Positions 1 through 8,255 of a stretch of 64,000 bases of DNA are shown here, piece after piece. The notes below the pieces were generated by a model. That model was not told where the DNA came from, ran no database searches, and saw nothing but the letters and a program-made list of their open reading frames with translations. The first letter of the stretch is position 1. The number at the start of each line of letters is the position of its first letter. Source of the DNA: Gemmatimonadaceae bacterium (GTDB lineage Bacteria; Gemmatimonadota; Gemmatimonadetes; Gemmatimonadales; Gemmatimonadaceae); NCBI GenBank assembly GCA_025358925.1, contig JANYHT010000044.1:62001-126000 (forward strand), in the 5' to 3' direction. Made by a program: the position numbers and the translations under genes.

Positions 1-77
1 GTTCGAGCTACGACATGTTCCGCGATTACGAGGATCGTGGTCGACAGTTCGCCAGCCTTGCGCGACACGACACATGA
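1..77 (+). CDS. murD: MurD C-terminus (partial): UDP-N-acetylmuramoylalanine-D-glutamate ligase
   Basis: This is only the last 24 codons of a gene that starts before the window, read from base 3 to the TGA at 75-77. The peptide begins SSYDMFRDYEDRGRQF, which matches the conserved C-terminal tail of MurD, the cytoplasmic ligase that adds D-glutamate to UDP-MurNAc-L-alanine. The stop overlaps the ATG of ftsW (ATGA), and murD-ftsW-murG is the usual dcw order, so context supports the call. Nothing can be said about the catalytic part. Confidence 0.8.
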   Translation, partial: SSYDMFRDYEDRGRQFASLARHDT

Positions 78-1249
78 CGCGCATCCGTTGGCGCATGGGT
101 GTGGAAGCACGCGCGTTGGTGTTCGTCACATCGGTGCTCTGCGCATTTGGTCTTGCGGTGTTGTACAGCGCCAGTGCGTTTGTGGCCATTGGGCGCGGCG
201 TGCCAGGCTCGTTCTATTTTCTGAAACAGCTGAGTGGCGTTGCGGTTGGCGCGATTGGCTTTGCGATCGCCGCAAAGATGGATGCCGAACTGTGGAAGAA
301 GTTGGCTTGGCCAATCATGATTGTAAGTTTGCTGCTCATGCTGATTACCGTGCTTCCATTCACCGAAGGACTCGTGCCCCGCAAGGACGGATCGCGTCGC
401 TTTCTGTTGGGTGGGTCCATGCAACCGTCAGAATTTGCGAAGTTTGCGGTCTTGGTGTGGACGCCAATGTTGCTGGTGAAAAAAGGAGACGCCGTGCGAC
501 GACTCGGCAAAGGACTCCTCCCGTTCATCTTGGTTATCGGCGCACTGAGTGTCATGGCATTGAAGGAGCCGGATCTGTCGGTCGCGATGACATTTTGCTT
601 GCTGATGGCCGTGCTGCTATTTGTCGGCGGGGCGCGCGTTGCACATTTCATTTTTATCGGTGCGCTCGCGCTGCCGCTGTTGGCGCAACAAATACAAAGC
701 AGACCATATGCGAGCGCGCGGGTGCTCAGTTTTTGGAATCGTGAACAGTCTGATACGTCAAAGGCGAAGACGAACGGCATTGGCGACCAGCAAAAGCAGT
801 CGCTCATTGCGGCCGGCTCTGGCGGAATTTATGGCGTTGGGTTTGGACGGGGCAACCAACAGCGCGGGTGGTTGCCGCTCGCGTATAACGATTTCATTGC
901 GTCGGTGATCGGCGAAGAGTTCGGCTTTCTTGGGATTACCGGTCTCACGGCGGCGTTTGCCATTTACGCATGGCTTGGTTTTCGCATTGCGAAGCACGCG
1001 CGATCGCCATTTACGTCGCTGCTGGCGGTTGGGCTGACGTTCACTACCGTCCTCACGGCGTTCATTCACGTTGGTGTCGCGATTGGATTGCTACCGAACA
1101 CCGGACTCACGTTGCCCTTCGTATCGTATGGTCGATCCAACTTAGTGTTGACGTTGGTCATGACGGGCATTCTCGTCAATGTGGGCAGTGAACGCGAGCG
1201 CGTGTACGGCGAACACGCGACCGATCCGCTTATGGCGCGAACCGCATGA
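74..1249 (+). CDS. ftsW: FtsW, SEDS peptidoglycan glycosyltransferase of the divisome
   Basis: 391 aa, polytopic inner-membrane protein of the SEDS family, which polymerises lipid II at the septum together with a class B PBP. About ten hydrophobic segments are visible from residue 14 to 375. Family landmarks are the periplasmic stretch with GFGRGNQQRGWLPLAYNDF, the following GEEFGFLG, and GLLPNTGLTLPFVSYGRSN near the C-terminus. The usual SYGGSS is SYGRSN here. The ATG overlaps the murD stop, and the gene overlaps murG by 4 bp. FtsW is preferred over RodA because of its place in the dcw cluster. Confidence 0.93.
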   Translation: MTRIRWRMGVEARALVFVTSVLCAFGLAVLYSASAFVAIGRGVPGSFYFLKQLSGVAVGAIGFAIAAKMDAELWKKLAWPIMIVSLLLMLITVLPFTEGLVPRKDGSRRFLLGGSMQPSEFAKFAVLVWTPMLLVKKGDAVRRLGKGLLPFILVIGALSVMALKEPDLSVAMTFCLLMAVLLFVGGARVAHFIFIGALALPLLAQQIQSRPYASARVLSFWNREQSDTSKAKTNGIGDQQKQSLIAAGSGGIYGVGFGRGNQQRGWLPLAYNDFIASVIGEEFGFLGITGLTAAFAIYAWLGFRIAKHARSPFTSLLAVGLTFTTVLTAFIHVGVAIGLLPNTGLTLPFVSYGRSNLVLTLVMTGILVNVGSERERVYGEHATDPLMARTA

Positions 1250-2379
1250 TCGGCGGCCAGATATCGACGCGACGGATGCATGTCTTCTTTGCGGGCGGCG
1301 GTACGGGCGGTCACTTGTATCCCGGACTCGCGATTGCTCGTGCGTTGGTCCAACGTGCGCCCGAGATCGAGCCGTACTTTATCGGCGCACGTCGCGGGAT
1401 TGAGCGCGAGATTCTACCTACGACGGGCTTCCCGTACCAGCTCTTGTCGTTGCATCCGTTGTATCGGCGGACGCCATGGAGTAATTGGCGCACGCTGTTT
1501 GGGGCAATAAGTGCATGGCGAGCGCTCACGCGTGTAGCGGTGGCAGCGCCACCGTTGGCCGTTATTGGTACCGGTGGGTACGCTGCGGGTGTTGCACTCG
1601 CTTGGGCGCGCGCGCGCGGCGTCCCCACGGCGTTGCATGAGCCCGATAGTCATCCCGGGCTCACCACGCGCGCATTCGCCGGTGGCGCACGCGACATCTA
1701 TCTTGGTTTTCCTGAAGCTGCGTCACTCCTGCGCACCGGACCGCAGACGCGCGTGCTGCCGTTCGGGTGCCCGATTGAGCCGCCGCCTATCGTACGACGT
1801 TCTCGTGCCGACGCGCGACGTGCATGGGGTTTTGCGGATGACCTCTTCGTGCTCTTGGTATTTGGTGGAAGTCAAGGCGCGCGCGCGTTGAATGAGGCGA
1901 TCGCCGCATGGTGTCGTCACGGATTGCCGAGTAACGTGGCGCTTGTCTGGGCGACTGGCCGAGCGCAGGTTGCTGCTTATACGCAGTATGAAAGCGCGCG
2001 CGTTCGTGTGCGACCGTATCTCGCGCCGATCGCTGACGGGTATGCCGTTGCAGATCTTGCCGTTGCACGCGCGGGCGCCATGAGTATTGCGGAGTTGTGC
2101 GCGTGGGGCATTCCGTCGGTGCTTGTGCCGTTACCCACCGCAGCGCAAGATCATCAATCGCATAACGCGCGCACGCTCGCGGCGAGCGGTGCCGCCATCC
2201 ACCTTCCGCAAGCGCAGCTTTCCGTCAGCAGGCTCGAAGCGACGGTGCGTGAGTTGATCGCGCAGCCGCATGCCTTGCATGCGATGCACGTCGCGGCGTT
2301 GCGTCGCGCGCGACCGCAGGCCGCCGACGATATTGCACGGGCGATTCTCGAACTGCTGCAATCGCCGCGCGCGTCCTGA
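1246..2379 (+). CDS. murG: MurG, UDP-GlcNAc:lipid I N-acetylglucosaminyltransferase
   Basis: 377 aa, peripheral inner-membrane GT28 glycosyltransferase that turns lipid I into lipid II. The N-terminal glycine-rich loop FAGGGTGGHLYPG lies at about residues 15-27. The C-terminal UDP-GlcNAc site shows FGGSQGARALNE and then RAGAMSIAELCAWGIPSV followed by a conserved Q-D-HQ-NA cluster. The ATG at 1246 overlaps the ftsW stop. A second ATG ten codons later, just before HVFFAGGG, would give the more usual short N-terminus and cannot be excluded. Confidence 0.94.
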   Translation: MIGGQISTRRMHVFFAGGGTGGHLYPGLAIARALVQRAPEIEPYFIGARRGIEREILPTTGFPYQLLSLHPLYRRTPWSNWRTLFGAISAWRALTRVAVAAPPLAVIGTGGYAAGVALAWARARGVPTALHEPDSHPGLTTRAFAGGARDIYLGFPEAASLLRTGPQTRVLPFGCPIEPPPIVRRSRADARRAWGFADDLFVLLVFGGSQGARALNEAIAAWCRHGLPSNVALVWATGRAQVAAYTQYESARVRVRPYLAPIADGYAVADLAVARAGAMSIAELCAWGIPSVLVPLPTAAQDHQSHNARTLAASGAAIHLPQAQLSVSRLEATVRELIAQPHALHAMHVAALRRARPQAADDIARAILELLQSPRAS

Positions 2380-2405
2380 GCGACCAGCCTCACTTTCGGA
2401 AACCA

Positions 2406-3803
2406 ATGACGCTCGTTGATCCACTCGACTCTCGACCCGTGCATTTCATTGGCATCGCGGGCGCCGGCATGAGCGCGCTCGCGGAATTGCTGGCGCGTCG
2501 CGGCGTGCACATCACTGGCACAGATGCGAATCCGATGAGTGCCCCCGATCTTGCGGCGTATGGCATCCTTGTGTCACCACCTGATATCTCGCCAATGAAA
2601 GGGGCGCGTGCTGTGGTGTATTCATCGGCGATACCTGCCGCGCATCCCGAAATGGTTGCCGCGCGTGCCCTCGGGCTTCCGCTTGTGCGTCGCGCCGAAG
2701 CGCTCGCGGAAGCGGTGCAGGGCGGGACTTTGGTTGGCATTAGTGGCACGCATGGAAAGACCACCACTACGGTGATGTGTACCGAAGCACTTGCCGCAGC
2801 CGGACGTAATCCAACCGGCGTCGTAGGTGGACGCGTGGGACAATGGGGCGGCAATTTACGACTTGGTGGTGAAGTATTCGTTGTGGAGTCGGACGAGTAC
2901 GATCGCTCGTTTCTTGCGCTCACACCTGATGTGGCGGTCGTGCTCAACGTCGAAGCCGATCATCTCGATATTTATCGCGACTTGGACGATATCTCGCGCG
3001 CGTTCGAGCAGTTTGTCGCGCCTGCACGCGTCATTGTGCGTTGCGCCGATGATAGCGGCGCAATGGCGTTAGACATCGCCGGTGATCGCGAAATGATTGC
3101 GTATTCGGCAACGTCACCCGACGATGCGAACTCGACGCATGCCGCGCAGGCGAGACTTGTCGCGCGGGATATTGAGCTCACGGTGACCGGCGCGCGCTTT
3201 ATCGTCGTGTTCGATCAAGCGGCGCTTGGCGTTGTCACGCTGCGTGTGCCCGGCATTCACAATGTGCGCAACGCACTCGCGGCGATTGGCGCTGGTCTCG
3301 CCCTTGGGTGCACAGTCCCGGAGATGGTATCTGGCCTCGCGTCGTTTGGTGGAGTTGAGCGTCGCTTTCAACGTTTGGGTTCGGCCCGTGGCATTGATGT
3401 CGTCGATGACTATGCCCACCATCCAACAGAAGTGAGCGCCACCATCGCGGCTGCGCGACACATGTTCCCGGGACGACGACTCGTCGTGCTGTTTCAACCG
3501 CACTTGTACTCGCGCACACGTGACCTGGACATCGATTTCGCGTCGGCGCTGAGTGCGGCGGATGCATTGTTGCTCTGCGATATTTACGGTGCTCGCGAAA
3601 TGCCTGTGCCGAGCATCACGGCCGATCTCATTGGCGCGCGCGTGCGTGCGGGCGTGCTCCAGTGGCGTGGCGCACGAGATGACGCGTGTCGCGCGCTTTT
3701 TGATGTCGCGCGTGATGGCGACGTGGTGATCACCATGGGCGCTGGCGACGTGACGCGCACCGGTCCCGAACTCTTGAGCGCGTTGCGCGCCAACAGCGCG
3801 TGA
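2406..3803 (+). CDS. murC: MurC, UDP-N-acetylmuramate-L-alanine ligase
   Basis: 465 aa, cytoplasmic Mur ligase that adds L-alanine to UDP-MurNAc using ATP. Visible are the N-terminal nucleotide loop HFIGIAGAGMSALAE, the central P-loop GISGTHGKTTTT, the metal/ATP segment VVESDEYDRSF and the C-terminal DDYAHHPTE typical of MurC. Length is normal. A GGAAA-type ribosome site lies just before the ATG, 26 bp after murG. The stop overlaps the GTG start of ftsQ. No MurB or Ddl gene lies between murC and ftsQ, unlike in many dcw clusters. Confidence 0.95.
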   Translation: MTLVDPLDSRPVHFIGIAGAGMSALAELLARRGVHITGTDANPMSAPDLAAYGILVSPPDISPMKGARAVVYSSAIPAAHPEMVAARALGLPLVRRAEALAEAVQGGTLVGISGTHGKTTTTVMCTEALAAAGRNPTGVVGGRVGQWGGNLRLGGEVFVVESDEYDRSFLALTPDVAVVLNVEADHLDIYRDLDDISRAFEQFVAPARVIVRCADDSGAMALDIAGDREMIAYSATSPDDANSTHAAQARLVARDIELTVTGARFIVVFDQAALGVVTLRVPGIHNVRNALAAIGAGLALGCTVPEMVSGLASFGGVERRFQRLGSARGIDVVDDYAHHPTEVSATIAAARHMFPGRRLVVLFQPHLYSRTRDLDIDFASALSAADALLLCDIYGAREMPVPSITADLIGARVRAGVLQWRGARDDACRALFDVARDGDVVITMGAGDVTRTGPELLSALRANSA

Positions 3804-4510
3804 CGACGGAAACGCCGAGGCGCCCAGGATGGCGACGCATCGTGCGGGCGACGGTGCTCGCGGGTGGCAGTGTGGCCGCGGTCGGAAGTCCGTGGTGGGG
3901 GCCGCGTGTCCTCGCGCAACTTGACTACTTTCACGTGCGTCGCGTGGAGATCACCGGTGTGCGCTATGCGAAGGCCACGGAATTGGTTCGCGCGCTTGGT
4001 GTTGACACGACGCAATCGGTCTGGCAAGCCATGATCCCACTCGCGACTCGCGTCGCACGGCATCCCTTGGTCGCCAGCGCTGCGGTCGAGCGCAGACTAC
4101 CGGGAACGCTCATCGTCCATGTGGTGGAGCGTGTACCGGTCGCGCTCGTTGTCAGTGCCGGCATGCTGCGCCCCACCGATCTCACCGGCCAAGTGCTGCC
4201 GATTGATCCGGCACGCATTGCGGTGGATGCACCGGTGGCCGCGACAGCCGACACAATGCTCTTGCGACTGCTCGACGAACTACGCGTGGAGGCGCCGACG
4301 CTCTACGCGCGCGTCACCGAAGCACGCCGGGACGCCACCGGTCAAGTGCGACTGCAACTAGGGTTCACCACAGTTCGCGCGAATTCTGAGGTGACCGTAG
4401 CGCGCGTTCGCGACATATTACCTGTGGAAGCAGATCTCGCGCGGAATCATCTGCGCGCCGTTGAGTTAGATCTTCGCTTCCGCGACCAAGTGATCGCCAG
4501 ACAGCCATGA
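3800..4510 (+). CDS. ftsQ: FtsQ/DivIB-like cell division protein
   Basis: 236 aa bitopic membrane protein. FtsQ links the periplasmic FtsB-FtsL complex to the divisome. After a short basic N-terminus there is a weakly hydrophobic segment (about residues 12-35) and then a POTRA domain that starts FHVRRVEITGVRYA and runs to about residue 115 with its typical VERRLPGTLIVHVVER strand. The beta domain follows. Sequence identity in this family is low, so the call rests on the POTRA pattern and on the place between murC and ftsA. The GTG start overlaps murC by 4 bp, and the stop overlaps ftsA. Confidence 0.88.
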   Translation: MTTETPRRPGWRRIVRATVLAGGSVAAVGSPWWGPRVLAQLDYFHVRRVEITGVRYAKATELVRALGVDTTQSVWQAMIPLATRVARHPLVASAAVERRLPGTLIVHVVERVPVALVVSAGMLRPTDLTGQVLPIDPARIAVDAPVAATADTMLLRLLDELRVEAPTLYARVTEARRDATGQVRLQLGFTTVRANSEVTVARVRDILPVEADLARNHLRAVELDLRFRDQVIARQP

Positions 4511-5760
4511 CTTCCGACCCAATTGTTGCCGCGCTCGACATCGGAACCGCGCATACCACAGCCCTCGTTGCTGCGGTGCACGGTGATTTGCCGCGCGCGC
4601 CAGTGCTGCGTATCCTCGGTGTTGGTCGAACGCGGACGATGGGCTTACGACGGGGCGTCGTCTCGGATATTGAGGAGGCGACAACATCCATTCGAAAAGC
4701 CGTTGAAGAGGCGAGTCGTAACGCGGGGGTCGTGCCCGAATCGCTCTACGTGGGCATCGCTGGTGAGCATGTGCGCGCAATGTGCTCCACCGGTGTGGTG
4801 GCAATCAGTGGCGATGAAATCACGCGCGCTGATGTTGAGCGCGTGAACGAGGTCGCGCGCGCGATGGCGATTCCGCAAGATCGCGAACTGCTGCACGCTA
4901 TTCCGCAGGAGTATCGCGTCGATAAGGCCGAGGGCATCCGCGATCCTGTGGGGATGATCGGAACGCGCCTCGAAACGGAGATGTATCTCGTCACGATCGG
5001 GAGCTCGCCCGCGATGAACTTGCGCAAGAGCATCGAACGCGCAGGTTACAAGGTGCGCGAACTCGTGCTTGAGCCGATTGCCAGTGCGCTAGCCGTGCTC
5101 ACCGAAGAGGAGAAGGAACTTGGTGTGGCGCTCATTGAGTTGGGCGCCGGCACCACCGATGTTGCCGTCTTCCACGAAGGTAAAATTCGACATCTTGGTA
5201 CCGTGCCATACGGTGGACACGCGGTGACCGGTGATCTCGTGCAGGGGCTGGGCGTCACGCAGAATGACGCTGAACAATTGAAGGAAGCGTATGGGTGCGC
5301 GTATGAACCGTTGGTCGCGGCTGATCAACTCATTGCGCTCCCGGCTACCGCGTCGCACGCAGAGCGGCATCTCTCACGCGAGCTCATGACGCATATCATC
5401 CATCAACGCATGGATGAAATTTTTGATCGTGTGCAACGTGAAATTCAAACCGCCGGTTTTTCTGGCCGACTGAACGCGGGCATTGTGCTCACGGGCGGTG
5501 GGGCGGCTTTGGAAGGTATAGCCGATCTTGCAGCGGATGTCTTTGGCGTGGGCGTTCGCGTGGGCGTGCCGGGCGAGAAGCTCGGCGGTTTGGTCGAAGT
5601 CGTGTCCGAACCGCGCTTTTCCACGGCCGCGGGACTCGCGCTGTATGGTGCGCATCGCATGGCGCTTGGCGGTATCACGTCGCGACGGTCGTCGATGTCG
5701 GGGGTTGGCGTCGACAGGCTCGCGTCACGGGTAAAAACCTGGCTGCAGGATTTTTTCTAA
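4507..5760 (+). CDS. ftsA: FtsA, actin-like membrane anchor of the Z-ring
   Basis: 417 aa cytoplasmic actin-fold ATPase that ties FtsZ to the membrane. Phosphate-1 (ALDIGTAHTTALVA, residues 9-22), phosphate-2 (LIELGAGTTDVAVF) and the adenosine motif (VLTGGGAALEG) are present. The 1C (SHS2) domain lies at about residues 85-165. The C-terminus ends in WLQDFF, the amphipathic membrane-targeting helix of FtsA. The gene overlaps ftsQ by 4 bp. Unusually, ftsZ does not follow directly: a PEP-CTERM gene and a separate promoter region lie between them. Confidence 0.95.
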   Translation: MTSDPIVAALDIGTAHTTALVAAVHGDLPRAPVLRILGVGRTRTMGLRRGVVSDIEEATTSIRKAVEEASRNAGVVPESLYVGIAGEHVRAMCSTGVVAISGDEITRADVERVNEVARAMAIPQDRELLHAIPQEYRVDKAEGIRDPVGMIGTRLETEMYLVTIGSSPAMNLRKSIERAGYKVRELVLEPIASALAVLTEEEKELGVALIELGAGTTDVAVFHEGKIRHLGTVPYGGHAVTGDLVQGLGVTQNDAEQLKEAYGCAYEPLVAADQLIALPATASHAERHLSRELMTHIIHQRMDEIFDRVQREIQTAGFSGRLNAGIVLTGGGAALEGIADLAADVFGVGVRVGVPGEKLGGLVEVVSEPRFSTAAGLALYGAHRMALGGITSRRSSMSGVGVDRLASRVKTWLQDFF

Positions 5761-5788
5761 GTAGCTGGGTTTGATTGCAGGACGCGAA

Positions 5789-5798
5789 GGCACGTGCC
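5789..5798. promoter_or_regulatory. 10-bp perfect palindrome ahead of the PEP-CTERM gene
   Basis: GGCACGTGCC reads the same on both strands and sits 28 bp after the ftsA stop and 66 bp before the likely start of the PEP-CTERM gene. It may be a regulator site. No matching -35/-10 pair is convincing nearby. A hairpin with arms at 5811-5818 and 5827-5835 follows in the same leader, without a T-run. Confidence 0.3.
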
Positions 5799-5864
5799 AC
5801 GATAGCTGATGGGCGAGCCTCTTTTTGCTCGACCCGTTCATCGTGACCCGGTCAGGAGATGTCT

Positions 5865-6584
5865 ATGTATCGTCGCCTGCTTTATGCAGCATCGCTCGGC
5901 GCGTTGGTCGGCGTCATGCCAGCACGTGGTAGTGCGCAATCTGGTAGTGCCGCTGTGCCCACCACATTCAGCATCTACTTGGCTGGCGGAAATGTGTACA
6001 CTGTCGCACCGGCAAACGGTGGCGGACTATCACCGTTCTTGGTCACGCTCTTGGCCGGTACGGGTCGGGTGTTGCGAGTGAATGCGACGGGTACGGGAAG
6101 TTTCTGCCCCGACGCAACCTGCGCCACGACGTCACCTGATGGACCTGCGGCGACACTCCCCACCACCAACCTGAATGCGTCCGGCAAAATCTCCGGTATC
6201 ATTGCAGGTAATTCCGGATTTCTCGCGGGCGTGTTTCTAGGGCCGACGCTGCCGAGTGTTGCTCCGGCCACGCTGACATTTGGTTCGTTGGATTTCCTGA
6301 CACTATCACCGGTGCTCGGTCAACAGTTTTTTATCGGTGATGGATTTACGTCTACGGCGGTGCGGCAGCAATTTTTCATTCCCGACAACGCAACGGCATT
6401 GTACTTGGGCATCGCCGATGGCGGCGCGTTTTTCGGAAACCCGGATTTCTACGGCGATAATGCCGGCATGTACACGGCGCGTTACGATGTCACGTCCACG
6501 GTGCCCGAACCGGCTACGCTGCTGCTGCTCACCGCTGGACTTCTTGGTGTGGCAATGACTGCTCGTCGTCGCCGTTTGACCTAG
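5865..6584 (+). CDS. PEP-CTERM sorting domain protein
   Basis: 239 aa secreted protein of unknown function. It has an N-terminal signal peptide (basic MYRRLL, hydrophobic core, cleavage near ARGSAQ). The C-terminus from about residue 213 is a textbook PEP-CTERM signal: VPEP, a hydrophobic helix, then RRRR. In known systems this signal is recognised by exosortase (EpsH/XrtA type), which moves the protein to the cell surface or matrix. The body is rich in small residues and has one close Cys pair (FCPDATC). The ATG at 5865 is chosen because AGGAG at 5854-5858 would touch the ATG at 5859. No exosortase gene is in the window. Its place between ftsA and ftsZ is odd. Confidence 0.87.
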   Translation: MYRRLLYAASLGALVGVMPARGSAQSGSAAVPTTFSIYLAGGNVYTVAPANGGGLSPFLVTLLAGTGRVLRVNATGTGSFCPDATCATTSPDGPAATLPTTNLNASGKISGIIAGNSGFLAGVFLGPTLPSVAPATLTFGSLDFLTLSPVLGQQFFIGDGFTSTAVRQQFFIPDNATALYLGIADGGAFFGNPDFYGDNAGMYTARYDVTSTVPEPATLLLLTAGLLGVAMTARRRRLT

Positions 6585-6616
6585 CACTCGAGGTAATTTC
6601 GGCACACTTATTCCAG

Positions 6617-6641
6617 CGGCCACCGCAACTACAGGTGGCCG
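6617..6641 (+). terminator. Hairpin after the PEP-CTERM gene, weak terminator
   Basis: An 8-bp perfect stem (CGGCCACC at 6617-6624, GGTGGCCG at 6634-6641) with a 9-nt loop lies 32 bp behind the stop codon. Only three T follow, so termination may be weak. It would separate the ftsW-ftsA transcript from ftsZ. Confidence 0.5.
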
Positions 6642-6674
6642 TTTGCGATTGGCGGTCGGCCCTTTGCGGTTGTC

Positions 6675-6728
6675 CGTTTGCTGTTTGTCGTTTGCTGTTC
6701 CCTAATCCCTACTCCCTAATCCCTATCC
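6675..6728. repeat. Direct 11-mer repeat joined to a telomere-like heptamer array (copy 1)
   Basis: CGTTTGCTGTT occurs twice (6675-6685 and 6689-6699, period 14). Directly behind it, 6699-6728 is a CCCTAAT-type heptamer array. On the minus strand this gives four GGG runs split by 4-nt loops. A 27-nt part is identical, in opposite orientation, to the array behind miaB at 24497. The rest of the 6585-7007 gap holds the weak terminator and the ftsZ promoter, and I see no gene in it. Confidence 0.8.
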
Positions 6729-6822
6729 TGCATCACATTGCATTCACATCAATAGAAATGTGGACAACTCGTCGCGCGCGTGCGCTGTGTGAGATTAAGC
6801 CAACTCCATAACAAATCGCGGG

Positions 6823-6850
6823 TTGCATTCACCGATCGAACGTGTATTCT
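6823..6850 (+). promoter_or_regulatory. Candidate sigma-70-type promoter of ftsZ
   Basis: TTGCAT at 6823-6828 and TATTCT at 6845-6850 are separated by 16 bp. Transcription would start near 6857 and leave a leader of about 150 nt before the ftsZ ATG. This is judged by eye from consensus similarity only. Confidence 0.45.
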
Positions 6851-7007
6851 AGGCTGTAAGACTCCACGCAATCCACACACGCGTTTGCACGCGGACCATC
6901 GCCGCCGGTGGTGCTCGCGTCTGAATCAAGCGAATTGCTCACGGCGTCTCCGTGTCGATTCGTCTTCCACCCTGCGCCCGTCTAAGCCCCGTATGGAGCT
7001 ACCCCGG

Positions 7008-8255
7008 ATGACCTTCGAGTTCGAAGAGAGCGCCTCGCAGAACGCCCGCATGAAGGTCGTGGGCGTTGGCGGCGGCGGCGGTAACGCCGTCAATCGCATG
7101 ATTGAAGAACACCTGGAGGGTGTGGAGTTCATCTCCGTCAATACGGACGCGCAAGCACTGATGAATTCCAAGGCCGATGTCAAAATTCAGATCGGCAAAA
7201 AGCTCACGCGCGGGCTCGGCGCGGGAGCGCGACCGGAAATAGGTCGACAGGCGATCGAAGAAAATCGAGAAGATGCCAAGCGTGTCTTGGGCAACGCCGA
7301 TCTCGTCTTCGTCACCTGTGGTATGGGTGGCGGCACCGGCACGGGCGCCGCGCCTGTTATTTGTCAGCTCGCGCGTGAAGCCGGCGCCCTCACGGTTGGC
7401 ATTGTCACGCGACCATTCCTGTTTGAAGGTCGCAAGCGCATGCGTCAAGCCGAAGAGGGCATTGCCGAAATGCGGAAGCATGTGGACACGATGATTATCG
7501 TGCCCAACGAGCGACTGCTGGCGGTGGTGGGCAAGGGGATTCCGTTTCACGAATCGCTCAAGAAGGCCGACGAAGTGCTGCTGCACGCCACGCAGGGCAT
7601 CTCGGTGCTCATCAGCGAAACGGGACTAGTCAACGTCGACTTTGCCGACGTTCGCACTGTCATGCAAAACGGTGGCTCGGCGCTTATGGGCACCGGCATT
7701 GGTCGCGGCGAAAATCGCGCGATGGAAGCCGCGCAACAGGCCATTGCGTCGCCGTTGCTCGACAACGTCTCGATCTCGGGTGCGACGGGCGTGTTGGTAA
7801 ACATCACCGGCGGTGAAGACTTGACGCTTGGTGAAGTGCATCAGATCAACGACATCGTGCATGACGCCGTTGGTGATGATGCGGAAATCATTTTCGGGGC
7901 GGTACACGAACCAGCCATGATGGGCGAGATTCGCGTGACCGTTATCGCCACGGGATTTGATCGCCTTATGCAAGGCAGTTTAGGCAACGGCAGCAGCCAT
8001 GTTACAACGGGCAGCGGCACGGCGCATTCCACGTTTGGGCCACCGGCCAGCAACCCCGGTGGTGTGAAGTCGCCCGCCGTGCTACCGTTCCCATCAAGAG
8101 ATCGGCCTATCGTGAGACCAGTCGCCCCTGCGGCTCGTCCTGCTTGGGAAGGCGCGACGCCGCGCACCGCGCGGCCATCCGCCATCGAGCCTGTGAAGAG
8201 TATCGAACTCGACGACATGGAAATCCCGACGTTTATACGGAGACAGATGGATTGA
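7008..8255 (+). CDS. ftsZ: FtsZ, tubulin-like division GTPase
   Basis: 415 aa cytoplasmic GTPase that forms the Z-ring. Visible are the N-terminal [15 protein letters not shown], the tubulin signature [13 protein letters not shown], the T7-loop region with [11 protein letters not shown] and, after a Pro/Ala-rich linker (about residues 325-400), the conserved tail peptide [11 protein letters not shown] that binds FtsA. The frame is open far upstream, but GGAG at 6995-6998 stands 9 nt before the ATG at 7008, while the ATG at 6993 has no such site. The stop overlaps the TTG of the next gene. Confidence 0.96.
   Translation: MTFEFEESASQNARMKVVGVGGGGGNAVNRMIEEHLEGVEFISVNTDAQALMNSKADVKIQIGKKLTRGLGAGARPEIGRQAIEENREDAKRVLGNADLVFVTCGMGGGTGTGAAPVICQLAREAGALTVGIVTRPFLFEGRKRMRQAEEGIAEMRKHVDTMIIVPNERLLAVVGKGIPFHESLKKADEVLLHATQGISVLISETGLVNVDFADVRTVMQNGGSALMGTGIGRGENRAMEAAQQAIASPLLDNVSISGATGVLVNITGGEDLTLGEVHQINDIVHDAVGDDAEIIFGAVHEPAMMGEIRVTVIATGFDRLMQGSLGNGSSHVTTGSGTAHSTFGPPASNPGGVKSPAVLPFPSRDRPIVRPVAPAARPAWEGATPRTARPSAIEPVKSIELDDMEIPTFIRRQMD

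Noticed and set aside
5789-5806. Sigma-54 promoter before the PEP-CTERM gene
   Set aside because: GGCAC is present, but no GC dinucleotide stands at the needed distance for a -12 element.
5811-5835. Terminator after ftsA
   Set aside because: A stem is there, but no T-run follows, and it lies in the leader of the next gene.
6780-7007. Extended ftsZ reading frame from 6780
   Set aside because: The added residues look random, contain the promoter-like region, and the ATG at 7008 has a clear ribosome site.
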